This document shows positions 11,425 to 19,515 of a stretch of 64,000 nt of DNA, one piece after another. The notes beneath the pieces were generated by a model, which did no database searches, was not told where the DNA came from, and saw only the letters and a program-made list of their open reading frames with translations. Positions within the stretch are counted from its first letter, which is position 1. The number at the start of each line of letters is the position of its first letter. Origin of the DNA: Actinomycetes bacterium (GTDB taxonomy: Bacteria > Actinomycetota > Acidimicrobiia > Acidimicrobiales > Acidimicrobilacustridaceae); the NCBI GenBank assembly GCA_029782145.1, contig JAKOVH010000011.1:29834-93833 (forward strand). The letters are read 5' to 3'. Made by a program: the position numbers and the translations under genes.

Positions 11425-12621
11425 TCACGGCAGCAGCTCGTAGATCGTGGCGTTGGCCATGCCCCCCGCCTCGCACATGATCTGCATGCCGTAGCGCGCG
11501 TCGCGCTGCTCCATGGCGTTGAGGAGCGTGGCGGCGAGACGGGCACCGGAGGCTCCGAGCGGGTGGCCGAGGGCGATGGCGCCCCCGTTGACGTTCACCT
11601 TGGCCAGGTCCGCGCCCGTGTCGCGGGCCCAGGCGAGCACCACCGAGGCGAACGCCTCGTTGACCTCGAACAGGTCGATGTCGCGCAGGGTGAGCCCGGC
11701 CCGGGCCAGCGCCTTGTAGGTGACGGGGATGACGGCGGTGAGCATGAACAGCGGGTCGTCGGCCTCGACGGCGGTGGTGTGGATGCGGGCCCGCGGCCGC
11801 CGCCCGAGCTCCGCCGCCCGCTCCGAGCTGCCGATCAGCAGCGCGGCGGCGCCGTCGCTGATCTGCGACGACGTGCCGGCGGTGAGCGACCACTCGATCT
11901 GGGGGAACCTCGCCTCCATCGCGTCGTCGACGAACGACGGCGTCAGCGCGGCGAGGCCCTCCGCGGTGGTGCGGCGAAGCCCCTCGTCGGCCCACACCTG
12001 GCGGCGTGACCCGTCGCGGTAGACGACCTCGACGGGCACGATCTCGCCACCGAAGGCCCCCCAGTCGGTGGCGGCCCGGGCCAGGTCCTGGGAACGCAGG
12101 CCGAACTCGTCGAGCTCGGCGCGCGAGATGCCCCACTTGGCCGCGATGAGCTCGGCCGCCACGCCCTGGGGCACCAGGCCGTCGGGGTAGCGCTCCTGCA
12201 GGCGACGGCCGCCGACGTCGGGCACCCCGGCCGCCGACGATCCCATCGGCACCCGGCTCATCGACTCGACCCCACCGGCGACCACGAGGTCGTGGGCGCC
12301 GGCCTGCACGGCGTGGGCGGCGAAGGCGATGGCCTGCTGCGACGAGCCGCACTGGCGGTCGACGGTGGTGGCCGGCACCCGCTCCGGGTAGCCGGCCGCG
12401 AGGACGGCTCGCCGGGCCAGGTTCAGCCCCTGCTCGCCCACCTGGCTCACCGCTCCCACCACCACGTCGTCGACCAGAGCGGGGTCCAGCCCGCTGCGCT
12501 GCGCGAGGGCCGCCAGCGGCGTGGCCAGCAGGTCGACGGGGTGGACCTGGGCCAGCGCGCCGTGGGCGTGCCCCTTGCCCAGCGGCGTGCGGACGGCGTC
12601 GATCACCACGGCATCGGTCAT
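11425..12621 (-). CDS. Acetyl-CoA acetyltransferase / thiolase
   Basis: A 398-residue thiolase. Nucleophilic Cys91 lies in DRQCGSSQQAI, the His is in ALGHPLGASGARL, and the second active Cys is in MCEAGGMAN near the C-terminus (the common form is CIGGG). The chosen ATG 12621 has GGAGGAG upstream and begins with TDAVVIDAVRTPLGKG, the usual thiolase start; a longer frame to 12711 runs through the promoter. It would cleave 3-ketoacyl-CoA or condense acetyl-CoA; substrate length cannot be told. An inverted repeat overlaps its promoter. Confidence 0.93.
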   Translation of the reverse strand: MTDAVVIDAVRTPLGKGHAHGALAQVHPVDLLATPLAALAQRSGLDPALVDDVVVGAVSQVGEQGLNLARRAVLAAGYPERVPATTVDRQCGSSQQAIAFAAHAVQAGAHDLVVAGGVESMSRVPMGSSAAGVPDVGGRRLQERYPDGLVPQGVAAELIAAKWGISRAELDEFGLRSQDLARAATDWGAFGGEIVPVEVVYRDGSRRQVWADEGLRRTTAEGLAALTPSFVDDAMEARFPQIEWSLTAGTSSQISDGAAALLIGSSERAAELGRRPRARIHTTAVEADDPLFMLTAVIPVTYKALARAGLTLRDIDLFEVNEAFASVVLAWARDTGADLAKVNVNGGAIALGHPLGASGARLAATLLNAMEQRDARYGMQIMCEAGGMANATIYELLP

Positions 12622-12660
12622 GGCTCCTCCAGAGGGGGAAGCCCGGCGGCTCGCGTCCCG

Positions 12661-12688
12661 GGTCAGTTGTGTGATGGAACTGACCATA
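12661..12688 (-). promoter_or_regulatory. Inverted-repeat operator over the thiolase promoter
   Basis: GGTCAGTT (12661-12668) and AACTGACC (12678-12685) form a perfect 8-base inverted repeat with a 9-base spacer. On the minus strand a TATGGT -10-like box (complement of 12683-12688) overlaps one arm. The geometry suits a TetR- or similar dimeric repressor. It lies about 40 bases upstream of the thiolase ATG. Confidence 0.5.
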
Positions 12689-12781
12689 CGGCACTGAGTT
12701 GCATCAGGCAACCCTGTCGGCGGGCAGCCATGGCGCCATGCACGCGGACCGGTGGTGCGTGCCGGCCGGCGCCAGCCGGCG

Positions 12782-13615
12782 TCAGTCGGTGAGCTTGATC
12801 TTGTCGATGCCGTCGATCGGGTCGGGGTAGTCCATGTCGAGCGCCTCGAGCTTGTCGATCAGCAGCTGCGACACCACCAGGTTGCGGTACCACTTGCGGT
12901 CCGACGGGATGATGTACCAGGGCGCCTTGTCGGTCGCCGTCTCGGCGATGGCTTCCTCGTAGGCCTCGGTGTAGGCGTCCCAGTGGGCCCGCTCGCTCAC
13001 GTCGCCGTGCTCGAACTTCCAGTGCTTGGCCGGGTTCTCCAGGCGCTCCTGGAGGCGCCGCTTCTGCTCGTCCTTGGAGATGTGCAGGAACAGCTTGACG
13101 ACCACCGTGCCCTCGTCGGCCAGCATCTGCTCGAAGCCGCGGATGTGCTCGAAGCGCCGCCGCCAGACCTTCTCGGGCACGAGGTCGTGCACGCGCACCA
13201 CGAGCACGTCCTCGTAGTGGCTGCGGTTCCAGATCACCATGCGGCCGTTGCGGGGCGTGTGCTCGTGGATGCGCCACAGGTAGTCGTGGGCGAGCTCCAC
13301 CTCGTTGGGCCGCTTGAAGTTGGCCACCTTCACCCCGAGCGGGTTGACGGTGTGGAAGACGTGCTTGATGGTGCCGTCCTTGCCGGAGGTGTCCATGCCC
13401 TGCAGCACGATCAGCATCTTGTGCTGGGCCTGGGCGTACAGCATCTGCTGCAGATCGGCCAGGCGGGCGTTCAACCGGGCCAGCAGCTCCGGGGCCTGCG
13501 ACTTCTCGCCCTCGAACCCGTCGGTGGTGTTCGTCGACCACTTCTTGAGGAAGACGGGACCGCCGGGGTGCACCCGGTACTGGTCGGGGTCGATCCGCTG
13601 CTCGGTCTCAGCCAT
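12782..13615 (-). CDS. PPK2-family polyphosphate:nucleotide phosphotransferase
   Basis: A 277-residue kinase that moves phosphate between polyphosphate and nucleotides. Walker A GMDTSGKDGTIKHVF is at about residues 73-87, with the lid segments FKRPNEVELAHDYLWR and WNRSHYEDVLVVRVHD and the C-terminal YIIPSDRKWYRNLVV. The GMDxxGKDGT version of the motif is typical of the PPK2 branch that phosphorylates nucleoside mono- and diphosphates; I infer the class from this only. The start is the ATG at 13615 (ETEQRIDPDQYRV). It is divergent from the metallopeptidase and fits with polyphosphate glucokinase at 41838. Confidence 0.93.
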   Translation of the reverse strand: MAETEQRIDPDQYRVHPGGPVFLKKWSTNTTDGFEGEKSQAPELLARLNARLADLQQMLYAQAQHKMLIVLQGMDTSGKDGTIKHVFHTVNPLGVKVANFKRPNEVELAHDYLWRIHEHTPRNGRMVIWNRSHYEDVLVVRVHDLVPEKVWRRRFEHIRGFEQMLADEGTVVVKLFLHISKDEQKRRLQERLENPAKHWKFEHGDVSERAHWDAYTEAYEEAIAETATDKAPWYIIPSDRKWYRNLVVSQLLIDKLEALDMDYPDPIDGIDKIKLTD

Positions 13616-13719
13616 CTGCCCATGATCCCGCAGTGGGCCGCTTCGGACCCAACCGGTGGACCGTCCCCGGTGGCGCCGTGCCCTCTGGGGCGCCACGGCG
13701 CGTCGCGGTGGTGGCGGGG

Positions 13720-13725
13720 TAGAAC
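13720..13725 (+). promoter_or_regulatory. -10-like box TAGAAC before the metallopeptidase
   Basis: TAGAAC (TANNNC variant) ends six bases before the ATG at 13732, with no ribosome site between, implying leaderless transcription. Confidence 0.35.
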
Positions 13726-13731
13726 GAGGCC

Positions 13732-14610
13732 ATGCGATTCCGACGGGGCGCGTCGATCGACACGTCACAGGTCTCCGATCGGCGCGGCCTCGGCGGCGGT
13801 GCTCCGATCGCCCTCGGGGGGACCGGTCTGGTCGGGCTGCTCATCTTCCTGGCCGTGCAGCTGCTCGGCGGCGGAGGGGGTGGCGACGGCACCGGGATCG
13901 GCTCGCCCTTCTCGCTGGGAGCGGGCCCCGGGCAGGCCACCGAGCAGGACCTCTCGGCCGAGTGCCGCACCGGTGCCGACGCCGAGCAGCGCCAGGACTG
14001 CCGCATCGTGGCCGTGGTCAACTCCGTGCAGGAGTACTGGGGCGGCACCGTCTCGGGCTACCGGGAGGCCGACACCGTGCTGTTCGAGCGGCAGGTGTCC
14101 ACCGGCTGCGGCGCCGCCACCTCGGCCGTCGGGCCCTTCTACTGCCCGGCCGACGCCACCGTGTACCTCGACCTGTCGTTCTACGCCGAGCTGAGCCAGC
14201 GCTTCGGGGCGAGGGGAGGCCCCTTCGCCGAGGCCTACGTGGTCGCCCACGAGTACGGCCACCACGTCCAGCACCTGCTCGGCACCGACCAGCAGGTCGG
14301 CGGCGACCGGGCGGGCGCCGAGAGCGGGTCGGTGCGCCTCGAGCTGCAGGCCGACTGCTACGCCGGCGTGTGGTCGGCCCACGCCGAGCGCACGTCGCTC
14401 ATCGAGGACCTCACCGACGACGACATCGCCGTCGGGCTCGACGCCGCCTCGGTGATCGGCGACGACTACATCCAGTCGCACTTCGGAGGTGGCGTCGACC
14501 CCGAGTCGTGGACGCACGGCTCGAGCGAGCAGCGCCAGCGCTGGTTCAGCGTGGGCCACGACACCGGTGACCCCCGCCGATGCGACACCTTCTCGGCCGC
14601 CCAGCTGTGA
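13732..14610 (+). CDS. Membrane-anchored neutral zinc metallopeptidase (YpfJ-like)
   Basis: A 292-residue protein of the putative neutral zinc metallopeptidase family (YpfJ type). A cytoplasmic Arg-rich head is followed by one transmembrane helix (about 26-45) and a Gly-rich linker, so the catalytic domain is extracytoplasmic. The zinc site HEYGHH is at 173-178, with downstream ELQADCYAGVW supplying the third ligand region. Four cysteines flank the domain and could form disulfides outside the cell. The biological substrate of this family is unknown. Confidence 0.9.
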   Translation: MRFRRGASIDTSQVSDRRGLGGGAPIALGGTGLVGLLIFLAVQLLGGGGGGDGTGIGSPFSLGAGPGQATEQDLSAECRTGADAEQRQDCRIVAVVNSVQEYWGGTVSGYREADTVLFERQVSTGCGAATSAVGPFYCPADATVYLDLSFYAELSQRFGARGGPFAEAYVVAHEYGHHVQHLLGTDQQVGGDRAGAESGSVRLELQADCYAGVWSAHAERTSLIEDLTDDDIAVGLDAASVIGDDYIQSHFGGGVDPESWTHGSSEQRQRWFSVGHDTGDPRRCDTFSAAQL

Positions 14611-14632
14611 GCCCGTCGTGGTGAGCCGGGGG

Positions 14633-14638
14633 TAGCGT
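14633..14638 (+). promoter_or_regulatory. -10-like box TAGCGT
   Basis: TAGCGT ends six bases before the GTG at 14645; no ribosome site is present, so a leaderless transcript is likely. Confidence 0.4.
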
Positions 14639-14644
14639 CTCGCC

Positions 14645-15499
14645 GTGCCCCGGCTCCGCCTCGGTGTCGCCCTGCTGCTCGGCGAGCCGCTCGCGTCCCA
14701 GGTCGACGGGCTGCGCCGGGCCTGCGGCGACGGCGCCTACGGGCGGGTGCCGCCCCACCTCACCCTGGTGCCGCCGGTGAACGTGCGGGTGCAGGACGTG
14801 CCCGCCGCCCTGCGGGTGCTCCGGGAGGCGGCGTCGGGCGTCCGGCCGTTCACCCTGCGCCTCGGCCCGCCGGCCACCTTCCTGCCGACCACCCCCACCC
14901 TGCACCTCGCCGTCGGCGGCCAGGGCGACGCCACCCAGGTGCTTCGCCGGCTCAGGGACGCGCTCTTCGAGCCTCCGCTCGAACGGCCCCTGACCCTGCC
15001 GTTCGTCCCGCACGTCACGCTGTGCGACGACATGGCGGCCGAACGCATCGCCTCCGCGGTCGGCGTGCTGTCCGCCTTCGTGGCCGAGGCCACCTTCGAC
15101 CGGGTGCACCTGCTGCACGAGCAGCGCCACGGGGAGGTCCACCGGCGGTGGGTGCCCGTGGCCGACGCCCCCTTCGTGCCCCCGGCGGTGGTGGGCCGAG
15201 GCGGTGTCGAGCTCGACCTCGCCGTCACCCGCCTGCTCGACCCCGAGGCGGCCGCCTTCGAGGGCGGGGCGTGGCCGGAGGACGAGCCCCACCGCCCGCC
15301 GTCGGAGGCGCCGCCCGCCACCGAGCCCATCGTGGTCACGGCCCGCCGGCGCGGCGTCGTCGTGGGCGTGGCCCGGGGATGGGCCGACGCCGACCGCGTC
15401 GAGCTGTGCTCGTTGCTGGTCGCCCCCGGCGAGCGGGGCCAGGGCATCTCGCACCACCTCATGGCCGCCTTCCGCCACGCCGCCAGCTCGGTGGAATGA
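14645..15499 (+). CDS. 2H phosphoesterase fused to a truncated GNAT domain
   Basis: A 284-residue two-domain protein. Residues 1-170 resemble 2'-5' RNA ligase/2H phosphoesterases, with the two required His-x-Thr motifs at 38-40 (PPHLTLV) and 123-125 (VPHVTLC). After a Pro-rich linker, residues about 205-284 match the first part of a GNAT acetyltransferase, with the acetyl-CoA loop ERGQGISHHLMAAF at about 263. The protein ends right after this helix, so the final GNAT strands are missing. Phosphoesterase activity on RNA ends or cyclic phosphates is inferred; acetylation is doubtful. GTG start, probably leaderless. Confidence 0.8.
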   Translation: MPRLRLGVALLLGEPLASQVDGLRRACGDGAYGRVPPHLTLVPPVNVRVQDVPAALRVLREAASGVRPFTLRLGPPATFLPTTPTLHLAVGGQGDATQVLRRLRDALFEPPLERPLTLPFVPHVTLCDDMAAERIASAVGVLSAFVAEATFDRVHLLHEQRHGEVHRRWVPVADAPFVPPAVVGRGGVELDLAVTRLLDPEAAAFEGGAWPEDEPHRPPSEAPPATEPIVVTARRRGVVVGVARGWADADRVELCSLLVAPGERGQGISHHLMAAFRHAASSVE

Positions 15500-15532
15500 G
15501 GTGAGCCGACGAACGGTCGCGGGTGAGCCGGC

Positions 15533-16279
15533 TCAGAGCAGGCCGCGCACGGCGCCCCCGTCGACGGGCACGGCCGCGCCGGTGATGAACCGGGCCTGGT
15601 CGCTGCACAGGAAGGCCACCACCGCGCCGAAGTCGTCGGGCCGGCCCAGGTGCCCGACGGGGATGTCGGTCGCCGCGGCGCGGGTGTCGCCCCGGTAGAG
15701 GGTCCGGATGCGGTCGGTGTCGTGGGAGCCGGGCAGCACGGAGTTCACGGTGACCCCGTCGGCGGCCACCTCGAGGGCGAGGGTCTTGAGGAAGCCGGTG
15801 GCGCCCGCCCGGGCCGTGTTCGACAGGATCAGGTCGGGGATGGGCTGGCGCACCGACATCGAGGTGATGGCCACCACCCGGCCCCAGCCGGTGGCCTGCA
15901 TCGCCGGCACCAGCTCCTTGCACATCGCCACCACCGAGAGCAGGTTGAGCTCGAGCGCCGGCTCGTAGGCGTCGAGGTCGGTGGAGGCGAACGTGCCCGC
16001 CGGCGGGCCGCCGGCGTTGGGAACGACGATGTCGACGCCGCCGAGAGCCTCGGCCGCCGCCCGGGCCCACTCGGTGGCCCCGGCCGGGGTGCCGACGTCA
16101 CCGACCACCGCGGTGACGTCGCCGTCGATCGAGGCGGCAGCCTGCTCGAGCCGCTCGGCGGAGCGAGCGCCGATGACGACGTGCGCGCCCTCGGCGGCCA
16201 GCGCTCGGGCGGTGGCCAGCCCCAGCCCGGCGGAGGCCCCGGCCACCGCGACGCGGCGGCCGGCGATGCCGAGGTCCAC
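15533..16279 (-). CDS. Short-chain dehydrogenase/reductase, atypical active site
   Basis: A 248-residue SDR from the GTG at 16279, which overlaps the TAG of the upstream gene by one base. The cofactor motif GASAGLG (14-20) and NAGG are present, and the C-terminus DQARFITGAAVPVDGG is FabG-like. Ser140 aligns with the catalytic serine, but the YxxxK pair is replaced: SNTARAG occupies the place of Tyr-x-x-x-Lys (Ser153, Arg157). A subfamily of SDRs with this change is known, of unclear activity. Any oxidoreductase function is therefore tentative. Confidence 0.85.
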   Translation of the reverse strand: MDLGIAGRRVAVAGASAGLGLATARALAAEGAHVVIGARSAERLEQAAASIDGDVTAVVGDVGTPAGATEWARAAAEALGGVDIVVPNAGGPPAGTFASTDLDAYEPALELNLLSVVAMCKELVPAMQATGWGRVVAITSMSVRQPIPDLILSNTARAGATGFLKTLALEVAADGVTVNSVLPGSHDTDRIRTLYRGDTRAAATDIPVGHLGRPDDFGAVVAFLCSDQARFITGAAVPVDGGAVRGLL

Positions 16280-16827
16280 TACGAGCCCTCGCCCTTGCGG
16301 CGCTCGGCGAGCCGGCGGCCCACCATCGAGCCGAGCACCCGTGCCGCCCGGTCGACGGTGACCTCGGGCGTGGTCGGCTGCTCGCCGGCGGCCGGCTGTG
16401 CTGCCGGCTCTGTGGCCGGCCTCGAGCCCTCGGCTGCGCCCGGCGGCGTCGGTCGGGCGCCCTTCCGCCGGCCCTTGACGAGCGCGGCGGTGCCTCGTCC
16501 GAGCGCGGCCCCCGCGGCGCGGCCCGTGGCCTCCATCGACGCGGCCCGGCGGTCGTCGACGACCGGCGCCTCCTCGACCGCCCGTGCGGTGTTCATGCCC
16601 ATGGCCAGCAGCTTGAACCCGAGCCAGAACCCGACGGCCGCCGCCAGCGCCGGCCACACCCAGCCGAGCGCCGAGTCCGGCACGCCGGCCAGGACCAGCA
16701 CCGCCCCACCCGCCAGGCCGGCGACGGCCAGGGCGAGCAGGGCGGTGAGCCAGAAGACGAGGTCGGCGACGACGGGTCGCCGGAAGGCGGCCAGCGAGCC
16801 GCGGTGCCGGGCGGGGGAGGGGGCCAC
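16279..16827 (-). CDS. Two-helix membrane protein of unknown function
   Basis: A 182-residue protein with two hydrophobic helices (about 21-48 and 55-77), then a basic, Ala/Pro-rich cytoplasmic tail (AALVKGRRKGARPTPPG; PEVTVDRAARVLGSMVGRR). I do not recognise a family. It is translationally coupled to the downstream SDR by the TAGTG overlap, so the two are probably co-expressed. Confidence 0.65.
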   Translation of the reverse strand: MAPSPARHRGSLAAFRRPVVADLVFWLTALLALAVAGLAGGAVLVLAGVPDSALGWVWPALAAAVGFWLGFKLLAMGMNTARAVEEAPVVDDRRAASMEATGRAAGAALGRGTAALVKGRRKGARPTPPGAAEGSRPATEPAAQPAAGEQPTTPEVTVDRAARVLGSMVGRRLAERRKGEGS

Positions 16828-16857
16828 GGGCGCACCGTAGCCCCCTCCTGCGCCGGA

Positions 16858-18102
16858 TCAGTCGAGGTCGAGCGACAGCATCCGGATGGCGTTGCCCCGG
16901 GCCAGCTTGTAGACGGTGGCGTCGTCGAGGTCGGCCACCATCGTGCGGAAGACGTCCTCGGTGTCGGGCCAGGTGGAGTCCGAGTGCGGGTAGTCGGTCT
17001 CGAAGGTGACGTTGTCGACGCCGACGTCCTGGAGGTTCTTCAGGCCGAAGTTGTCGCGGAAGAAGCAGGCGAACACCTGGCGGCGGAAGTAGGTGGACGG
17101 CGGCTCGGGCACCGACTCCTTGTCGAAGGCCCAGCCCCGGAACTCCTTCCACACCGAGTCGGCCCGCTCCATGGCGTAGGGGATCCAGCCCATCTGGCCC
17201 TCGGAGTAGGCCAGCTTCAGCGTGGGGTGGCGCACGAGCACGCCGGAGAAGATCCAGTCGGCCAGCGAGCCCATGGCGTTGTTGAAGCTGAGGGTGGCCT
17301 GCACGCCGGCGGGGGCGTCGGGTGAGGTGGCGGGCATGCGCGACGACGACCCGATGTGCATGTTGATGACCGTGTCGGTGTCGGCGCAGGCCTGGAAGAA
17401 CGGCTCCCAGTAGCCGGTGTGGATGCTCGGCAGGTCGAGGAACGGCGGGATCTCGGAGAACGCCACGGCGTGCACGCCGCGGGCGGCGTTGCGGCGCACC
17501 TCCTCGGCGGCCAGCTCGGCGTCCCACAGCGGCACGATGATCAGCGGGATGAGGCGGCCCTGGCCGGCGCCGCCGCACCACTCCTCGACCATCCAGTCGT
17601 TGTAGGCCTTGACGCACAGCAGGGCGAGCTCACGGTCCTTGGCCTCCATGAACGTCTGGCCGCAGAACCGGGGGAACGTCGGGAAGCAGAGCGACGCCTC
17701 GGTGTGGTTCACGTCCATGTCCGCGAGGCGGGAGGCCTGGTCCCAGCAGCCCTTGCGCATCTCCTCGTAGGTCACCGGCAGCATGGTGCGCTCCTCGTAG
17801 GGGAAGCCCACCGCGGTGATGATCCGGCGCATCGGGACCTTCAGGTCCTCGTAGCACCAGAAGTCGGCCCACTTCCCCTCCTCGGAGGAGGAGTCGACGA
17901 TGTCGAAGGAGTACTGCATGCCGTTGAAGGCCAGGTTGGCGACGCGCAGGCGCTCGAGGCGGGGGCCCGCCGCCTTGTGCTTGTCGGGGAGGCGGTCCTG
18001 CCACACCCCGGCGGGCTCGATGACGTGGTCATCGACGCTGACGAACTTCGGGATGACCCGGTCGGTCCCGGTCGTCGTGGGATCGGGGGCGGTGATCGTC
18101 AC
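16858..18102 (-). CDS. Amidohydrolase-2 family metal-dependent hydrolase
   Basis: About 414 residues from the GTG at 18102, which has GAGGAG upstream; an ATG at 18162 is in frame but has no ribosome site. The fold is the amidohydrolase-related TIM barrel (KFVSVDDHVIEPAGVW at the start; INMHIGSSS; NVTFETDYPHSDSTWPDT at the end). His/Asp residues in DDHV, MHIG and TDYPHSD are the likely metal ligands. Close relatives are frequent in Acidimicrobiia and mycobacteria and are often annotated as decarboxylases/hydrolases; the substrate is unknown. It is divergent from the acyl-CoA dehydrogenase operon, with operators in between. Confidence 0.88.
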   Translation of the reverse strand: MTITAPDPTTTGTDRVIPKFVSVDDHVIEPAGVWQDRLPDKHKAAGPRLERLRVANLAFNGMQYSFDIVDSSSEEGKWADFWCYEDLKVPMRRIITAVGFPYEERTMLPVTYEEMRKGCWDQASRLADMDVNHTEASLCFPTFPRFCGQTFMEAKDRELALLCVKAYNDWMVEEWCGGAGQGRLIPLIIVPLWDAELAAEEVRRNAARGVHAVAFSEIPPFLDLPSIHTGYWEPFFQACADTDTVINMHIGSSSRMPATSPDAPAGVQATLSFNNAMGSLADWIFSGVLVRHPTLKLAYSEGQMGWIPYAMERADSVWKEFRGWAFDKESVPEPPSTYFRRQVFACFFRDNFGLKNLQDVGVDNVTFETDYPHSDSTWPDTEDVFRTMVADLDDATVYKLARGNAIRMLSLDLD

Positions 18103-18200
18103 GGCGCTCTCCTCGTGGTCGCTGGTCCCCGGTCGTGGGGGCCGGTCGGACGGATGCGGCACGGGAGGATCACCCCCCGGTGACAGCAGCGTACCCCGAA

Positions 18201-18219
18201 ACCTGACGACCCGTCAGGT
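18201..18219. promoter_or_regulatory. Palindromic operator 1 (ACCTGACG-N3-CGTCAGGT)
   Basis: Perfect 8-base arms (18201-18208 and 18212-18219) around ACC. It shares the core CTGACG-N3-CGTCAG with operator 2; the centres are 41 bases apart, close to four helical turns. It lies about 100 bases upstream of the amidohydrolase start. Confidence 0.7.
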
Positions 18220-18235
18220 CCGGCGGCCGGTCCGT

Positions 18236-18266
18236 GCGCGGATCTGACGACGCGTCAGATCCGCGC
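18236..18266. promoter_or_regulatory. Palindromic operator 2, 14-base arms
   Basis: A perfect inverted repeat of 14-base arms (18236-18249 GCGCGGATCTGACG with 18253-18266) and a 3-base spacer, ending one base before a TACGAT -10-like box at 18268-18273. It would cover the -35 region of the acyl-CoA dehydrogenase promoter. The odd 3-base spacer and strong symmetry suit a TetR-family repressor; no TetR gene is in the window. Confidence 0.75.
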
Positions 18267-18267
18267 C

Positions 18268-18273
18268 TACGAT
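18268..18273 (+). promoter_or_regulatory. -10-like box of the acyl-CoA dehydrogenase operon
   Basis: TACGAT, followed 36 bases later by the GTG at 18310 with GGAAG and GGAG upstream of it. Operator 2 directly abuts this box. Confidence 0.5.
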
Positions 18274-18309
18274 CGCCCGCCGACGGAGTGCCAGCGGAAG
18301 GGTTGCGGA

Positions 18310-19506
18310 GTGGATCTCAACTTCACCGAGGCCGAGGAGGCCTTCCGTGCCGAGGCCCGCCAGTGGCTCGAGGCCAACGTGCCCCGGGGGCTGCCGTCGG
18401 GCGACACCCGGGAGGGCTTCGCCCTGCACGTCGAGTGGGAGAAGAAGCTCTTCGACGCCCGCTGGTCGGTGGTGTCGTGGCCCGAGGAGTACGGCGGTCG
18501 CGGCGCCTCGCTGTGGGAGTGGCTGATCTTCGAAGAGGAGTACTACCGGGCCGGGGCCCCGCAGCGGGTGACCCAGAACGGCATCTTCCTGCTCGCCCCG
18601 ACCATCTTCGAGTTCGGCACCGCGGAGCAGAAGGCCCGCTTCCTGCCCCGCATGGCCGCCGCCGACGACCTGTGGTGCCAGGGGTGGTCCGAGCCCGACG
18701 CCGGCTCCGACCTCGCCGGCATCAAGAGCCGCGCCGCACGCGACGACGCGCGCGGCGGCTGGGTGATCAACGGCCAGAAGACCTGGACCACCCGCGGCGC
18801 GTTCTGCAACTGGCTGTTCGGGCTGTTCCGCACCGACCCCGAGGCCGAGCGCCACAAGGGCATGACCTACCTGCTCGTGCCGCTCGACGCCGACGGGGTC
18901 ACCGTGCGGGGCGTCGAGCGCCTCGACGGCGACGAAGGGTTCGCCGAGGTGTTCTTCGACGACGTGTTCGTCGGCGACGACCTCGTGCTGGGCGGCGTGA
19001 ACCAGGGGTGGGGCGTGGCCATGGCCACCACCTCCTCCGAGCGCGGGCTCACCCTGCGCTCACCGGGGCGCTTCTGCGCCGCCGCCGACCGGCTCGTCGA
19101 CCTGTGGAAGCGCCGCTCGGCGCTGGCCGCCACCGGTGACCTCGCGGCCGTGGGGGCCGGCGACCCGGCCCTGCGCGACGCCGTGGCCCAGTCGTGGATG
19201 GAGGCCGAGGCCTACCGGCTCGCCACCCTCGCCGACGTCACCGGCATCGTCGAGGGCCGGCCCCAGGGCGCCCGCTCCAGCCTCACCAAGATCTTCTGGT
19301 CCGAGCTCGACGTGCGCCTCCACGAGACGGCGCTGCGGCTGCTCGGACCCACCGCCGAGCTCGTCGACGACGCCCCCGGCGCGGTCGACGGCGGCGCCTG
19401 GATGAAGGGCTACGAGTTCGCCCTGTCCGGGCCCATCTACGCCGGCACCAACGAGATCCAGCGCAACGTGGTCGCCGAGCGGGTGCTCGGCCTGCCCAGG
19501 AAGTAG
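18310..19506 (+). CDS. Acyl-CoA dehydrogenase, large-type subunit
   Basis: A 398-residue flavoprotein of the FadE type. N-terminal helical domain, the FAD/substrate segment WCQGWSEPDAGSDLAGI, and the C-terminal signature IYAGTNEIQRNVVAERVLG are clear. In medium-chain enzymes the catalytic Glu sits at the residue after Tyr in YEGT; here it is Ala378. That replacement is common in actinobacterial acyl-CoA dehydrogenases that work as alpha2beta2 heterotetramers, where the base lies elsewhere. The next gene, nine bases away, is a shorter homologue and a likely partner. Role: FAD-dependent alpha,beta-desaturation of an acyl-CoA, substrate unknown. Confidence 0.93.
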   Translation: MDLNFTEAEEAFRAEARQWLEANVPRGLPSGDTREGFALHVEWEKKLFDARWSVVSWPEEYGGRGASLWEWLIFEEEYYRAGAPQRVTQNGIFLLAPTIFEFGTAEQKARFLPRMAAADDLWCQGWSEPDAGSDLAGIKSRAARDDARGGWVINGQKTWTTRGAFCNWLFGLFRTDPEAERHKGMTYLLVPLDADGVTVRGVERLDGDEGFAEVFFDDVFVGDDLVLGGVNQGWGVAMATTSSERGLTLRSPGRFCAAADRLVDLWKRRSALAATGDLAAVGAGDPALRDAVAQSWMEAEAYRLATLADVTGIVEGRPQGARSSLTKIFWSELDVRLHETALRLLGPTAELVDDAPGAVDGGAWMKGYEFALSGPIYAGTNEIQRNVVAERVLGLPRK

Positions 19507-19515
19507 GTCGCCGAC

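Noticed and set aside
12698..12712. GTTGC-ATCAG-GCAAC upstream of the thiolase, resembling the ArsR half-sites
   Set aside because: Arms are only five bases and the spacing differs from the CGCAAC-N6-GTTGCG operators, so it is probably chance.
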